Shown piece after piece: positions 1 to 6,318 of a stretch of 10,653 bases of DNA. A program made the position numbers and the translations under genes. Under the pieces are notes generated by a model. It was not told the DNA's origin. It saw nothing but the letters and a program-made list of their open reading frames with translations, and searched no databases. Origin of the DNA: Nitrososphaerota archaeon (GTDB lineage: Archaea > Thermoproteota > Nitrososphaeria > Nitrososphaerales > Nitrosopumilaceae); the NCBI GenBank assembly GCA_022573065.1, contig JACZUQ010000025.1, positions 1-10,653 of the forward strand, written 5' to 3'. Positions within the stretch are counted from its first letter, which is position 1. Each line of letters begins with the position of its first letter.

Positions 1-321
1 GATATGTTGGCAAAGTCGCATGTTGATGTAAAATTAGTTATTTCTCCAACACAAAAAATTCCTCGTTTTATTCAATTAATTGATAGCTCCAAAATAAGAT
101 TAATGGCAGCAAATAATGGAGATAATCAATGTTTTATTATAAAAGATACTGATGAGGTTTTAATATTTTTAAGAAATGCTAATGGATCTTCCAAAAATGT
201 TTTTGCTTTTTGGACAGATACAAGTTCTTTAATTAATTCCATGAAAAAATTATTTGATTACTCTTGGCAATATTCACTACCTCTAAATTTTGAAAGATTT
301 TTAGAACCCAATTATAACTGA
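1..321 (+). CDS. C-terminal part of a probable TrmB-like transcriptional regulator (5' end outside window)
   Basis: The reading frame is open from the first base, and the ATG at 4 is preceded by an in-frame sense codon, so the gene very likely begins upstream and only about the last 106 residues are seen. The fragment alternates short beta strands and helices: a 'VDVKLVISP' strand, 'KIRLMA', a 'CFIIKDTDEVLIFL' strand, then 'VFAFWTDTSSLINSMKKLFDYSWQ'. This order (hydrophobic strand, 'iivD..evll', 'aiWt...sl....lFdy.W') resembles the phospholipase-D-like C-terminal effector domain of TrmB-family archaeal regulators, which would follow an N-terminal winged helix not visible here. The ligand cannot be inferred. 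A sensor or other protein with a similar C-terminal domain is possible; the upstream sequence would decide. Confidence 0.5.
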   Translation, partial: DMLAKSHVDVKLVISPTQKIPRFIQLIDSSKIRLMAANNGDNQCFIIKDTDEVLIFLRNANGSSKNVFAFWTDTSSLINSMKKLFDYSWQYSLPLNFERFLEPNYN

Positions 322-360
322 AATTCTAAATTATTTGTAAAGTTTAGTTTATCAATCAAG

Positions 361-370
361 AATAAATATT
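361..370 (+). promoter_or_regulatory. TATA-like box of the PEFG-CTERM gene
   Basis: AATAAATATT is centred about 26 bp before the ATG at 392. This is the spacing expected between an archaeal TATA box and the transcription start, so the transcript is predicted to be leaderless. No Shine-Dalgarno-like sequence precedes the start. Confidence 0.45.
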
Positions 371-391
371 AGTGAATTCCCGTTTTATAAG

Positions 392-1330
392 ATGAAGATT
401 TCATTGCATGCAATTACTCTTATTACATTGGGTATTGCTGTCATGATTTCATCATCTTTCAGTTATTCCTATGGACAAACAATGCAGGACTTGTCATGTT
501 CTGGTTGCGTTCAAATTGAAAATCCTGACAGGCTTGAAATTCATAAATTTTTGGAACTACCTTTAATTTTATGGGCAGAAGATTTTATGTATACTTTTGA
601 TCACAGTTCAAATATTGTCATTAATGGTCATTCGAAACTGAATAACCCTGACGTTCCCATAGTTTTCACAGTAACAAACCCAATAGGAAATCTAGTTACA
701 ATAGATCAAATAATGGTTAAACCTAACTCTGATTTTAAAGTCGAGTTTAACCCTACAGGACCTTTGTGGAAACAAGATGGGATGTATATAATCAAGGCTC
801 AGGCTGGTCCACAGAGTACAGTTTTTAAAATAAATGTAAAGTTAATTTCAATGGATTCTCAAAGTAGATTAGAATGTGATTCTAATGAGATAACGATTTC
901 TGCTGACAATGGTGGACAATATTGTATTCCATTTGAATCCACTTTTCCACTTACGCAGATGACTGGTTTTCTAAATACTGAAACTAAAACACTTATTCTT
1001 ACTGTTCAAAATAACTTTGCTCAAATCATTAATATCGACATTGAACGTAAATTACTTAATGCAAAATCATCAGACGGTGAAGATATTGAATTTATTGTAA
1101 TGGTTAATGGTGAACCTGTTGATTTTGAAGAAAATGATAGTAAACTTTCAGGCCATAGAACACTAACAATATCTTTTGGAGCAGGAGACACAACAATTGA
1201 AATTATAGGCACCTCCGTAATTCCAGAATTTGGTTCAATTGCAGTATTGATTTTGATTGTTTCAATAATTACTGTAGTTGTCTTTTCAAGAAAAAAGATT
1301 CAAATAGCAAATAATTTTTCAAAATTATAA
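392..1330 (+). CDS. PEFG-CTERM cell-surface protein
   Basis: This 312-residue protein has an N-terminal signal peptide (about residues 1-29, hydrophobic core 7-22, ending near SYSYGQ). At the C-terminus there is a PEFG motif (278-281), one hydrophobic helix (about 283-298) and a basic cluster SRKK (299-302). Motif, helix and basic tail is the PEFG-CTERM sorting signal known from ammonia-oxidizing archaea, where an archaeosortase is thought to cleave and anchor the protein. Residues about 70-150 look like a beta-sandwich ('IVINGHS..VPIVFTVTNPIGNLVTIDQI' then 'GPLWKQDGMYIIKA'), a module I recognise from other PEFG proteins. Four cysteines (C36, C39, C162, C178) could form extracellular disulfides. 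The tail beyond RKK is longer than usual, about ten residues. Specific function is unknown; surface location is fairly certain. Confidence 0.85.
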   Translation: MKISLHAITLITLGIAVMISSSFSYSYGQTMQDLSCSGCVQIENPDRLEIHKFLELPLILWAEDFMYTFDHSSNIVINGHSKLNNPDVPIVFTVTNPIGNLVTIDQIMVKPNSDFKVEFNPTGPLWKQDGMYIIKAQAGPQSTVFKINVKLISMDSQSRLECDSNEITISADNGGQYCIPFESTFPLTQMTGFLNTETKTLILTVQNNFAQIINIDIERKLLNAKSSDGEDIEFIVMVNGEPVDFEENDSKLSGHRTLTISFGAGDTTIEIIGTSVIPEFGSIAVLILIVSIITVVVFSRKKIQIANNFSKL

Positions 1331-1363
1331 TAATTGATAATTAGTTTAGAATCCCAAATAATT

Positions 1364-1373
1364 TTTTTAAATT
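1364..1373 (+). promoter_or_regulatory. TATA-like box for the gene at 1397
   Basis: TTTTTAAATT is centred about 27 bp before the TTG at 1397, which would give a leaderless transcript. That spacing supports the TTG as the true start even though it is a rare start codon. Confidence 0.4.
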
Positions 1374-1396
1374 CATAATAATAGGTGTAAATTATT

Positions 1397-2056
1397 TTGG
1401 ATCTAGAAAAATTTCGTGACGATGTGTATGAAGTTACTAAAAAACTTTCTAGTCATCTACAAGAAAATGATATTCCTAAACTAAACTATGTGCGGCAAAG
1501 GCTGATTGAAATGTACCAAGAAAATCTTGTTAAAATCAATCACTCAGTTCTAGAACTTATTTGTGCATCTAATCTAATCTCACGAGGATATATTGTGGAT
1601 GCTGAAAAATCAGTATCTGATATTTTAGTATGCGATATTTTTGCCGAAAAAGGAGATGGGACAACAATTATTGAAATTGAAACTGGATTCACTCCTCCAG
1701 ATCATGCATTAGATACAATAGATTACTATACTGCCAGAATTATTAGCAAAATTGCAAGATACAGTCAACACTGTTCAAAATTTTCATTAGCAACCCCTGT
1801 CATTGGAGTTTTACCAATACCAAAAATTTTTCTAATTCCGCCAAAAGCTAGGGAAAAAAAGGACATTGAAAAGGTTCAATATCTTTGTAATCGTTTTTAC
1901 AAAAACCCCCCAATAAGATATGAAGAAATTTTAAATGCAAAATTACACTCAGTTTATCTTATCCATACTGACAAAGGGTTTTCAAAAGAAATAGATCCAC
2001 GCAGTTACCTGGAATTAAGTCATAAATTATTAGAAAAAAGCGAAGTCGATCCATAA
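1397..2056 (+). CDS. Unrecognised protein with a possible PD-(D/E)XK nuclease-like core
   Basis: This is a 219-residue soluble protein with no signal peptide or membrane helix. I do not recognise the family by name. Residues about 50-97 read as a helix containing E53 ('LELICASNLISRGY'), a strand ('YIVDAEKSV'), an acidic position D80 ('ILVCDIFAEKGDG'), then a strand ending IIEIETG with E93 and E95. Helix-Glu, Asp, ExE on consecutive strands matches the active-site layout of PD-(D/E)XK nucleases, with Glu replacing the usual Lys. After it comes 'LDTIDYYTARIISKIARYS', a helix rich in Arg and Lys, then a Pro/Ile-rich strand region. No methyltransferase or specificity subunit is nearby, so a restriction system is not supported. 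It starts at TTG, and the next gene follows after 41 bp in the same direction. The nuclease call is inference; a non-catalytic relative is possible. Confidence 0.6.
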   Translation: MDLEKFRDDVYEVTKKLSSHLQENDIPKLNYVRQRLIEMYQENLVKINHSVLELICASNLISRGYIVDAEKSVSDILVCDIFAEKGDGTTIIEIETGFTPPDHALDTIDYYTARIISKIARYSQHCSKFSLATPVIGVLPIPKIFLIPPKAREKKDIEKVQYLCNRFYKNPPIRYEEILNAKLHSVYLIHTDKGFSKEIDPRSYLELSHKLLEKSEVDP

Positions 2057-2097
2057 AAATAAAAAAGTATTCAAGGAACAATTATCTGAAATATATC

Positions 2098-2238
2098 ATG
2101 AAATGTGCTAGTTGTGAAGGGCATAAACACTATGATTGTATTGACTGTCCAGAACATAAGACACATCTTTGTGATTGTGACTGCCATGATGCTTCCACAC
2201 CACCACATAAAAAATTAGCAAAAACCGAAAATCACTAG
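2098..2238 (+). CDS. 46-residue Cys/His-rich protein, probably metal-binding
   Basis: ATG at 2098 opens a frame ending with TAG at 2236-2238. The 46 residues include seven cysteines (C3, C6, C14, C17, C25, C27, C29) and seven histidines, in the order CxxC, GHKHYDC, CPEHKTH, CDCDCHD. Such density over 30 residues, in a genome where Cys codons are sparse, is unlikely to be chance and suggests one or two zinc (or other metal) sites. The tail (about residues 33-46) is Pro/His/Lys-rich and probably disordered. It lies 41 bp after the gene at 1397-2056, so the two may be co-transcribed; no clear Shine-Dalgarno sequence is seen. I do not recognise a named family. Alternatives are a metal-storage or metallothionein-like peptide, or a tiny zinc finger acting in protein or RNA binding. 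Confidence 0.65.
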   Translation: MKCASCEGHKHYDCIDCPEHKTHLCDCDCHDASTPPHKKLAKTENH

Positions 2239-2333
2239 TAAATACCTTAGAACCCCTAGTGTCTGATCTAATCGTACAAATTCCATTTTATTACAAAATA
2301 GATTATAGAAATTTTTGATGAAGGAAATTGGTA

Positions 2334-2340
2334 AAAGGAG
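2334..2340 (+). promoter_or_regulatory. Ribosome binding site deciding the TTG start at 2350
   Basis: AAAGGAG ends 9 bases before TTG at 2350 and is complementary to the anti-Shine-Dalgarno end of archaeal 16S rRNA. An upstream ATG at 2318 is in another frame and runs into a stop within 12 codons, so the TTG is the sensible start. Most other genes in this window look leaderless. Confidence 0.55.
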
Positions 2341-2349
2341 TGCTTTTCT

Positions 2350-2583
2350 TTGAAAATAAGCGAGAGCACATTTGTTTATTTTTATCCCTTTAATTCCAAA
2401 TGTATTTCTTGTAACGATCATCTGCAAGGAAGAGTGGTTGCAAGCTGGAAAGGAATTCTGTATTGTCCTTCTTGTGCACTTGAGGTATCTCTTGTTAATG
2501 AAGATGATTTAGAATCTGCATACAAAATTGTAGAAGGTCAAATCGAACAAATTGACGCAATGATGCTAGACATTTTTGGTTAA
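2350..2583 (+). CDS. Small zinc-ribbon-like protein (77 residues)
   Basis: The protein has two CxxC knuckles, C18-x2-C21 ('CISCNDHL') and C39-x2-C42 ('CPSC'), with a 17-residue beta-like connection ('GRVVASWKGILY'). This is the layout of a four-cysteine zinc ribbon. Residues 43-77 are acidic and helical ('EDDLESAYKIVEGQIEQIDAMMLDIFG'), which could mediate dimerisation or partner binding. There is no signal peptide, so it acts in the cytoplasm. It begins with TTG, supported by the AAAGGAG site 9 bases upstream. It is the second of two adjacent small Cys-rich genes (the other ends at 2238), but the 111-bp gap does not prove an operon. The molecular role is unknown; zinc ribbons of this size often bind nucleic acid or other proteins. 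Confidence 0.75.
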   Translation: MKISESTFVYFYPFNSKCISCNDHLQGRVVASWKGILYCPSCALEVSLVNEDDLESAYKIVEGQIEQIDAMMLDIFG

Positions 2584-2645
2584 AATAAACCTAAACGAAT
2601 ATCTATTAATTGTTATGAAAATGTCCAATTTGAACATACATGAAT

Positions 2646-2655
2646 CTATAGAATA
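2646..2655 (+). promoter_or_regulatory. TATA-like box ahead of the structured element at 2673
   Basis: CTATAGAATA is centred about 23-26 bp before the left arm of the stem that starts at 2673, the distance expected for an archaeal promoter. It would direct transcription of the element on the + strand. AT-rich sequence makes such matches common, so support is weak. Confidence 0.25.
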
Positions 2656-2672
2656 TTGTATTTTGATTTTAT

Positions 2673-2733
2673 TGGGAATGAACGCATTGTGTCGACACAT
2701 ACCTTACGGGCGTGCAGCTGTGCGTTCTTCCCA
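2673..2733. ncRNA. Candidate structured RNA: G+C-rich element closed by a 13-bp stem
   Basis: A 61-base element with a little over half G+C sits in AT-rich intergenic DNA. Its ends pair: TGGGAA (2673-2678) with TTCCCA (2728-2733), and GAACGCA (2680-2686) with TGCGTTC (2721-2727), leaving only T2679 bulged. Inside the stem is a perfect 12-base palindrome, TGTGTCGACACA (2688-2699), which could fold as a TCGA tetraloop hairpin, followed by an unpaired or weakly paired segment 2700-2720. Bulged closing stem, inner hairpin and local G+C enrichment are typical of a folded RNA in an AT-rich genome. A TATA-like box lies upstream on the + strand, but the strand is not settled. It has no tRNA T-loop and no obvious C/D or H/ACA boxes, and I do not recognise a family. 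A DNA-level element (protein-binding palindrome, or mobile-element remnant) is the alternative. Confidence 0.4.
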
Positions 2734-2800
2734 TCAAATTTTCGTTATTGATAATAATCCTATTCGATTTCTAATGAATGTAAAAATAAATCAAACATGT

Positions 2801-2809
2801 TTTTATAAT
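2801..2809 (+). promoter_or_regulatory. TATA-like box of the gene at 2832
   Basis: TTTTATAAT is centred about 27 bp before the ATG at 2832, so transcription should start at or next to the start codon (leaderless). No Shine-Dalgarno site is present. Confidence 0.45.
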
Positions 2810-2831
2810 CATCTGTGTTGATTTTTTAATA

Positions 2832-3497
2832 ATGTCATATCAAATCAAAGTTTTGATATTTTTTTCTGTTATAGCAACATTTCTAATTCCTACGAACATT
2901 TTAGCTGAATCTGATGGGGGGTGGGATTCGGAAACTATTATTGATGTTTCAATTGTAGGAGACTCTATAATTAATTTAGATTCTACAAACACATTACTTC
3001 GTGTTTATGTTGATATAACAAACTTTGATCCTAGTGATGGCTATTACTTTTTACGTATTATTCAATCTGCAACAAATAATATTATTTCTGAAGATAACAT
3101 AATAATTCGTGAAAAATCAAATGGAAAAGCTGGTGCCGATGTTGCCCATTTAGTTACAGAAGGTGAACTAGGTACTACCGCAGATATGCTAGGGAATTAT
3201 GATGTCATTGTGTTTACAGAAAATGGAGGTGTAACTGGAAACACAACATTTACCGTTATCAAACCAAGTGAGCCAATTAATCTATCTGCAGAGTTTCTTG
3301 AGTACAATGAAACGTCTACTGAATTAAGTGAAGAAAATGATCAATCTAGTGAAACTGAATTAATAAACGCTAAGAAAATTCCTGACTGGGTAAAAAACAT
3401 ATTTGTTTTATATTCATATGATGAAATTTCAGAGGACGAGTTAATTAATGCTTTAACTTTTCTTATTGACCAAGGAATAATTGAAATAAATAACTAA
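2832..3497 (+). CDS. Secreted protein with C-terminal IPDWVKN-type module
   Basis: This 221-residue protein has a clear signal peptide (hydrophobic core about 6-19, probable cleavage after ILA at 25). Residues about 35-145 are strand-rich and look like one extracellular beta domain ('IIDVSIVGDSIINLDSTNTLLRVYV' through 'GNYDVIVFTENGGVTGNTTFTV'). A Ser/Glu/Thr-rich linker (about 150-178) leads to residues 183-218, IPDWVKN followed by 'DEISEDELINALTFLIDQGIIEI'. I recognise this as a diverged copy of the C-terminal module common in secreted proteins of ammonia-oxidizing archaea (usual form IPxWVKNNAGWW..G.I.D..F..GI.YLI..GII). The GWW part is replaced here by IFVLYSY. The module has no known activity to my knowledge. 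The gene converges on the membrane-protein gene at 3510-4283, with 12 bp between stop codons. Confidence 0.75.
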   Translation: MSYQIKVLIFFSVIATFLIPTNILAESDGGWDSETIIDVSIVGDSIINLDSTNTLLRVYVDITNFDPSDGYYFLRIIQSATNNIISEDNIIIREKSNGKAGADVAHLVTEGELGTTADMLGNYDVIVFTENGGVTGNTTFTVIKPSEPINLSAEFLEYNETSTELSEENDQSSETELINAKKIPDWVKNIFVLYSYDEISEDELINALTFLIDQGIIEINN

Positions 3498-3509
3498 ACT
3501 TTGAAACAT

Positions 3510-4283
3510 CTATTTCACAATAAAATCAAATGAGATTTTATTTGTGAAATCATCATGTTCAACATTGAGAAAATATTCTCCGCCATTCTCCCATCCTTTT
3601 CCTCCCGCAATAAGTAATGTCGAAAACTCTCCATTATTTTTTAAATTTACATTTTCTGCCCAAACTAATTTGTTTTTTTCATTTTCAATGAAAAGTCTTA
3701 CAGTGCCAGTAGAAGACGATGATGTTTTCCCAGAAACTGAAATAATATCTGATGTATCATACTTGGAATTATCTATCTGTAGAGAAAAATCAGGTAGTGT
3801 ATTACTCTGAATAGGTTCGGAATTGTTTAAAAGTTGAATTCCATCATTGCCTATTACTACTATTCCAATCAAAATGAATGATAACGCAATGGTTGCTATC
3901 GCAAGCAAGATTTTTTTATTTGGATTAAAGTTAAACTGTTTTGAAATTTTTTCTTCTTTAGAATTTTCAAAAATTAACGACTTTTCGTAGTTCTCTGGTT
4001 TTTTTATTTCTGATATTTGGTTTGTTTCAAAATCTATATTTTCCTCACTAGTGACATCTTTGGGTTCTTCTATAGGAATAAATTTTGGTGTATCTTGAGT
4101 TTTTGATTTTTTCTGAACAGCTGGACGTAAATATTGAGAGGAAAGCCGTTCGATATACTTTCGATCAGAAATAGAAATAATTTCATTTGATTCACACGCA
4201 TCTTTAATACTATTTAGCCTATTGCTATCGCCTTTTTTTAATTTCAGTAACTCATTTACATCTTCGATAATAAAAGAATCCAT
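3510..4283 (-). CDS. Single-pass membrane protein with N-terminal cytoplasmic module and extracellular beta domain
   Basis: This 257-residue protein has three parts. Residues about 8-53 ('ELLKLKKGDSNRLNSIKDACESNEIISISDRKYIERLSSQYL') are a helical module that I recognise from other archaeal membrane proteins of this group, with the pattern LL.L..GD..RL..I......g...SD..Yi..L; its role is unknown. Residues about 54-122 are a charged, Pro/Glu/Lys-rich linker. Residues 124-145 form a strong transmembrane helix preceded by NKK, so the N-terminus is predicted to be cytoplasmic and the C-terminus outside. Residues about 165-257 form a beta-sandwich ('DTSDIISVSGKT', 'GTVRLFIENEKNKLVWAENVNLKNNGEFSTLLIAGG', 'GGEYFLNVEH'), similar in style to the domain in the PEFG protein at 392. 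It could pass an outside signal inward or anchor surface structures; both are inference. Confidence 0.75.
   Translation of the reverse strand: MDSFIIEDVNELLKLKKGDSNRLNSIKDACESNEIISISDRKYIERLSSQYLRPAVQKKSKTQDTPKFIPIEEPKDVTSEENIDFETNQISEIKKPENYEKSLIFENSKEEKISKQFNFNPNKKILLAIATIALSFILIGIVVIGNDGIQLLNNSEPIQSNTLPDFSLQIDNSKYDTSDIISVSGKTSSSSTGTVRLFIENEKNKLVWAENVNLKNNGEFSTLLIAGGKGWENGGEYFLNVEHDDFTNKISFDFIVK
3512..3550. terminator. Strong hairpin at the junction of two convergent genes
   Basis: ATTTCACAA (3512-3520) plus TAAAATC (3521-3527) pairs with GATTTTA (3534-3540) and TTGTGAAAT (3542-3550): 16 bp, one bulged T (3541), and a six-base AAATGA loop. It covers the last codons of the minus-strand gene, begins within its stop codon, and lies 14 bp past the stop of the plus-strand gene. 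No long T-tract follows on either side, so it may protect or process 3' ends rather than act as an intrinsic terminator. Confidence 0.45.
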
Positions 4284-4314
4284 TTTGCAACTTTTTTGTC
4301 TTTTTTTCCATCAG

Positions 4315-4324
4315 TAATAAATTA
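4315..4324 (-). promoter_or_regulatory. TATA-like box for the minus-strand gene starting at 4283
   Basis: Read on the minus strand this is TAATTTATTA, about 36 bp before the ATG at 4283; a transcript would have a leader of roughly 10 bases. A second AT-rich match (TTTAAATA, 4331-4338 on the minus strand) would give a longer leader. Confidence 0.3.
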
Positions 4325-4432
4325 TTTTGTATTTAAAGCAAAAAATCACTTTTTTTATTAATTCATAGGAGGAAATTTGAATTTATTCCTAATCATTTAC
4401 TGGAACAGTGTGTTCATTATTTGACTAGAACC

Positions 4433-4440
4433 GCTTAAAT
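4433..4440 (+). promoter_or_regulatory. TATA-like box of the SNF2 ATPase gene
   Basis: GCTTAAAT is centred about 31 bp before the ATG at 4468, predicting a transcript that begins within a few bases of the start codon. No Shine-Dalgarno site lies close to the ATG. Confidence 0.4.
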
Positions 4441-4467
4441 GTCCCTAAAACAATCTTTCGGGCTGAT

Positions 4468-6231
4468 ATGAAAGTATTAATCGAGCAGATACCTGTAGAC
4501 AAAACAAAAAATTTTGGAACTTTAGAATATGTTCTTGATAAATATTCTCGCACATGGAGTTGGAAGGTTACTGGTTCTCGTGCTGTTACCATGGTCTCCA
4601 GATTAATTCCACAATCTTGGTACGGTGAAGGACCTAACGAAGCAATAATTCCAGACAATTTTCAAAATATCCAACAAATTCAATGGATTCTAGAAAGATA
4701 TCCTATGGAAATACTTTCAAAATCAGCATGGCGAAGAAAAATCTTAAAATCTACCCCCAAAAAAATTAAACCAAAAAAAATAGAAAAACTAAGCAAAGCT
4801 AATCCTGGCAAACAGTTTAAAGGAAAACTTCTTAATTTTCAAAAAGAGGGACTTGATTTTCTTTTAAAATCTTCTGGCAATGCACTACTAGCAGATGAGA
4901 TGGGATTAGGTAAAACAGTTCAAACATTGGCATACATTTCTACTGAAAAACAATCTTCACCAACTCTTGTAATTGCTCCTTTGGTAACTTTGAGAAATTG
5001 GCAAAGAGAAATTGGAAAATTTATGAAAAAAAAGAGCAGAAATGGACGATTGATGGGACACGCGATTCCGTCTACCACTTTAATTAGAAAAGGTAAATCT
5101 CAAGATATTGGGAAATTTGATTTTTATATAATAAATTATGAATTATTAGAAAAACGGTTAATCGATTTATCAAAATTAAATATAAGAACTTTAGTTTGTG
5201 ACGAGGTACAAAACCTTCGTTCAAAATCTACCAAAAAATATGCAGCAGTAAAAAAATTAGCTGCTTTAAAATCTATAAAATATAGAATAGGCCTTTCTGG
5301 AACCCCAATTTACAATCGCGGTTCAGAAATTTGGCCAATAGTTGATATTTTGCGACCAGGATTACTTGGAAGTTTCAAAGAATTCTGTGAATATTTTTGC
5401 TATGTAAATGATAAAGGAAAAGCAATTGTTCTAGAAAATAAACGTGAATCCTTACGAGAAGAATTATGCAGACATGTAATGCTTAGAAGAAAAAAATCTG
5501 ATGTTTTAAAAGAACTAAAAGATAAAGTAAGATACAAGGAATTTATTGATTCAGATTCAACTTACTACAATAAGGAATTAGATAAAATTTGGAAAAAATT
5601 AGAAACTGAACAAAAAGAGGCCCAAACTGCATTTGATAAATCTGCTTCATTTCATAGAGCCATCCAAAGTGAACGACAAGCTGCTGGTGTTGCTAAACTT
5701 CCACATGTCATCAATTTTGTTAAAAACATAATGGAGATTGATGAAAGTGTAGTGGTTTTTTGCCATCATAGGGCAATTCATGATTTATTACACAATAGTC
5801 TAAGTGAATTTAATCCAGCATCAATTATTGGTGGACAATCAGACAATAAAAGGCAACTTCAAATCGATATGTTTCAAGAAGGCAAAACCAAATTGATGAT
5901 TGCAGGATTAAGAGCAGGAAATCTTGGAATTAATTTAACTCGAGCAAAATATGTTATTTTTGCTGAATTAGATTGGAGTCCAGCTATTCATAGACAAGCT
6001 GAAGATCGTCTACATAGAATTGGACAGAAAAATACTGTTTTTGCTTATTACTTGATAGGTAATGGTACACTAGATGATCATGTGGCAAAAATTTTAGTCG
6101 ATAAAAGCTATGAAATAGATTCAATTATGGATAAAACCACAGAGTCTTTTGAGAATAAAGAAAAGGCCGAATTAATCCTAGCTCAAATTCATGATAAATT
6201 AAATTCTACTCAAAAAACCATTTCCGTTTAG
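4468..6231 (+). CDS. SNF2-family DNA-dependent ATPase (superfamily 2 helicase fold)
   Basis: This 587-residue protein carries all the SNF2 motifs in order: Q-like 'LLNFQKEGLDFLL' (121-133), Walker A DEMGLGKT (143-150), Ia 'LVIAPLVTLRNWQRE' (167-181), motif II DEVQ (245-248, in place of DEAH), motif III LSGTP (276-280), motif IV region 'VVVFCHHRAIHDLL' (428-441), motif V 'AGLRAGNLGINLTRA' (479-493) and motif VI QAEDRLHRIGQ (510-520). These form two RecA lobes that use ATP to translocate on duplex DNA; SNF2 proteins typically remodel protein-DNA complexes or forked DNA rather than unwind. The N-terminal 115 residues have no motif I can name; their position suggests a substrate-recognition domain, as in the compact SMARCAL1-like members. 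No bromo-, chromo- or HIRAN-like extension is evident. It appears to be a single-gene transcript ending at a T8 tract (6236-6243). The family is certain, the substrate unknown. Confidence 0.95.
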   Translation: MKVLIEQIPVDKTKNFGTLEYVLDKYSRTWSWKVTGSRAVTMVSRLIPQSWYGEGPNEAIIPDNFQNIQQIQWILERYPMEILSKSAWRRKILKSTPKKIKPKKIEKLSKANPGKQFKGKLLNFQKEGLDFLLKSSGNALLADEMGLGKTVQTLAYISTEKQSSPTLVIAPLVTLRNWQREIGKFMKKKSRNGRLMGHAIPSTTLIRKGKSQDIGKFDFYIINYELLEKRLIDLSKLNIRTLVCDEVQNLRSKSTKKYAAVKKLAALKSIKYRIGLSGTPIYNRGSEIWPIVDILRPGLLGSFKEFCEYFCYVNDKGKAIVLENKRESLREELCRHVMLRRKKSDVLKELKDKVRYKEFIDSDSTYYNKELDKIWKKLETEQKEAQTAFDKSASFHRAIQSERQAAGVAKLPHVINFVKNIMEIDESVVVFCHHRAIHDLLHNSLSEFNPASIIGGQSDNKRQLQIDMFQEGKTKLMIAGLRAGNLGINLTRAKYVIFAELDWSPAIHRQAEDRLHRIGQKNTVFAYYLIGNGTLDDHVAKILVDKSYEIDSIMDKTTESFENKEKAELILAQIHDKLNSTQKTISV

Positions 6232-6235
6232 AATA

Positions 6236-6243
6236 TTTTTTTT
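6236..6243 (+). terminator. T-tract terminator of the SNF2 gene
   Basis: Eight consecutive T residues begin 5 bases after the TAG stop. Archaeal RNA polymerase terminates at such tracts without needing a hairpin. Confidence 0.5.
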
Positions 6244-6286
6244 GACGGCTTCGAAAATTAACTAAATCTAAAAGATCTGGAAGAAT

Positions 6287-6296
6287 GCTTTTAATA
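6287..6296 (+). promoter_or_regulatory. TATA-like box of the DUF7482-type gene
   Basis: GCTTTTAATA is centred about 27 bp before the ATG at 6319, so the transcript should be leaderless. The bases between it and the start codon hold no Shine-Dalgarno site. Confidence 0.45.
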
Positions 6297-6318
6297 GATC
6301 ATCAAGAGAAATATTTCA

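Noticed and set aside
2233..2261. CACTAG/CTAGTG inverted repeat after the Cys/His-rich gene
   Set aside because: It is only 6 bp with a 17-base loop and no following T-tract, so it is easily expected by chance.
1397..2583. Defence or toxin-antitoxin cluster formed by the nuclease-like and two Cys-rich genes
   Set aside because: There is no methyltransferase, antitoxin-like partner, integrase or compositional shift, and the gaps do not show a tight operon.
2673..2733. tRNA gene in the G+C-rich element
   Set aside because: The paired ends resemble an acceptor stem, but there is no TTCRA T-loop, no anticodon arm of the right size, and the closing stem is 13 bp rather than 7.
2576..2821. Open frame of 81 codons overlapping the end of the zinc-ribbon gene
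   Set aside because: It needs a TTG start inside the preceding gene, has no Shine-Dalgarno site, reads through the structured element at 2673-2733, and its translation shows no domain-like pattern.
3544..3810. Plus-strand frame opposite the membrane-protein gene
   Set aside because: It lies wholly antisense to a gene with a convincing domain architecture, and its Ser/Phe-rich translation is typical of shadow frames.
4377..4424. AGGAGG (4367-4372) followed by a 15-codon frame upstream of the SNF2 gene, a possible leader peptide
   Set aside because: The spacing to TTG is only four bases, the peptide has no regulatory codon pattern, and the SNF2 promoter predicted at 4433 would exclude it from that transcript.
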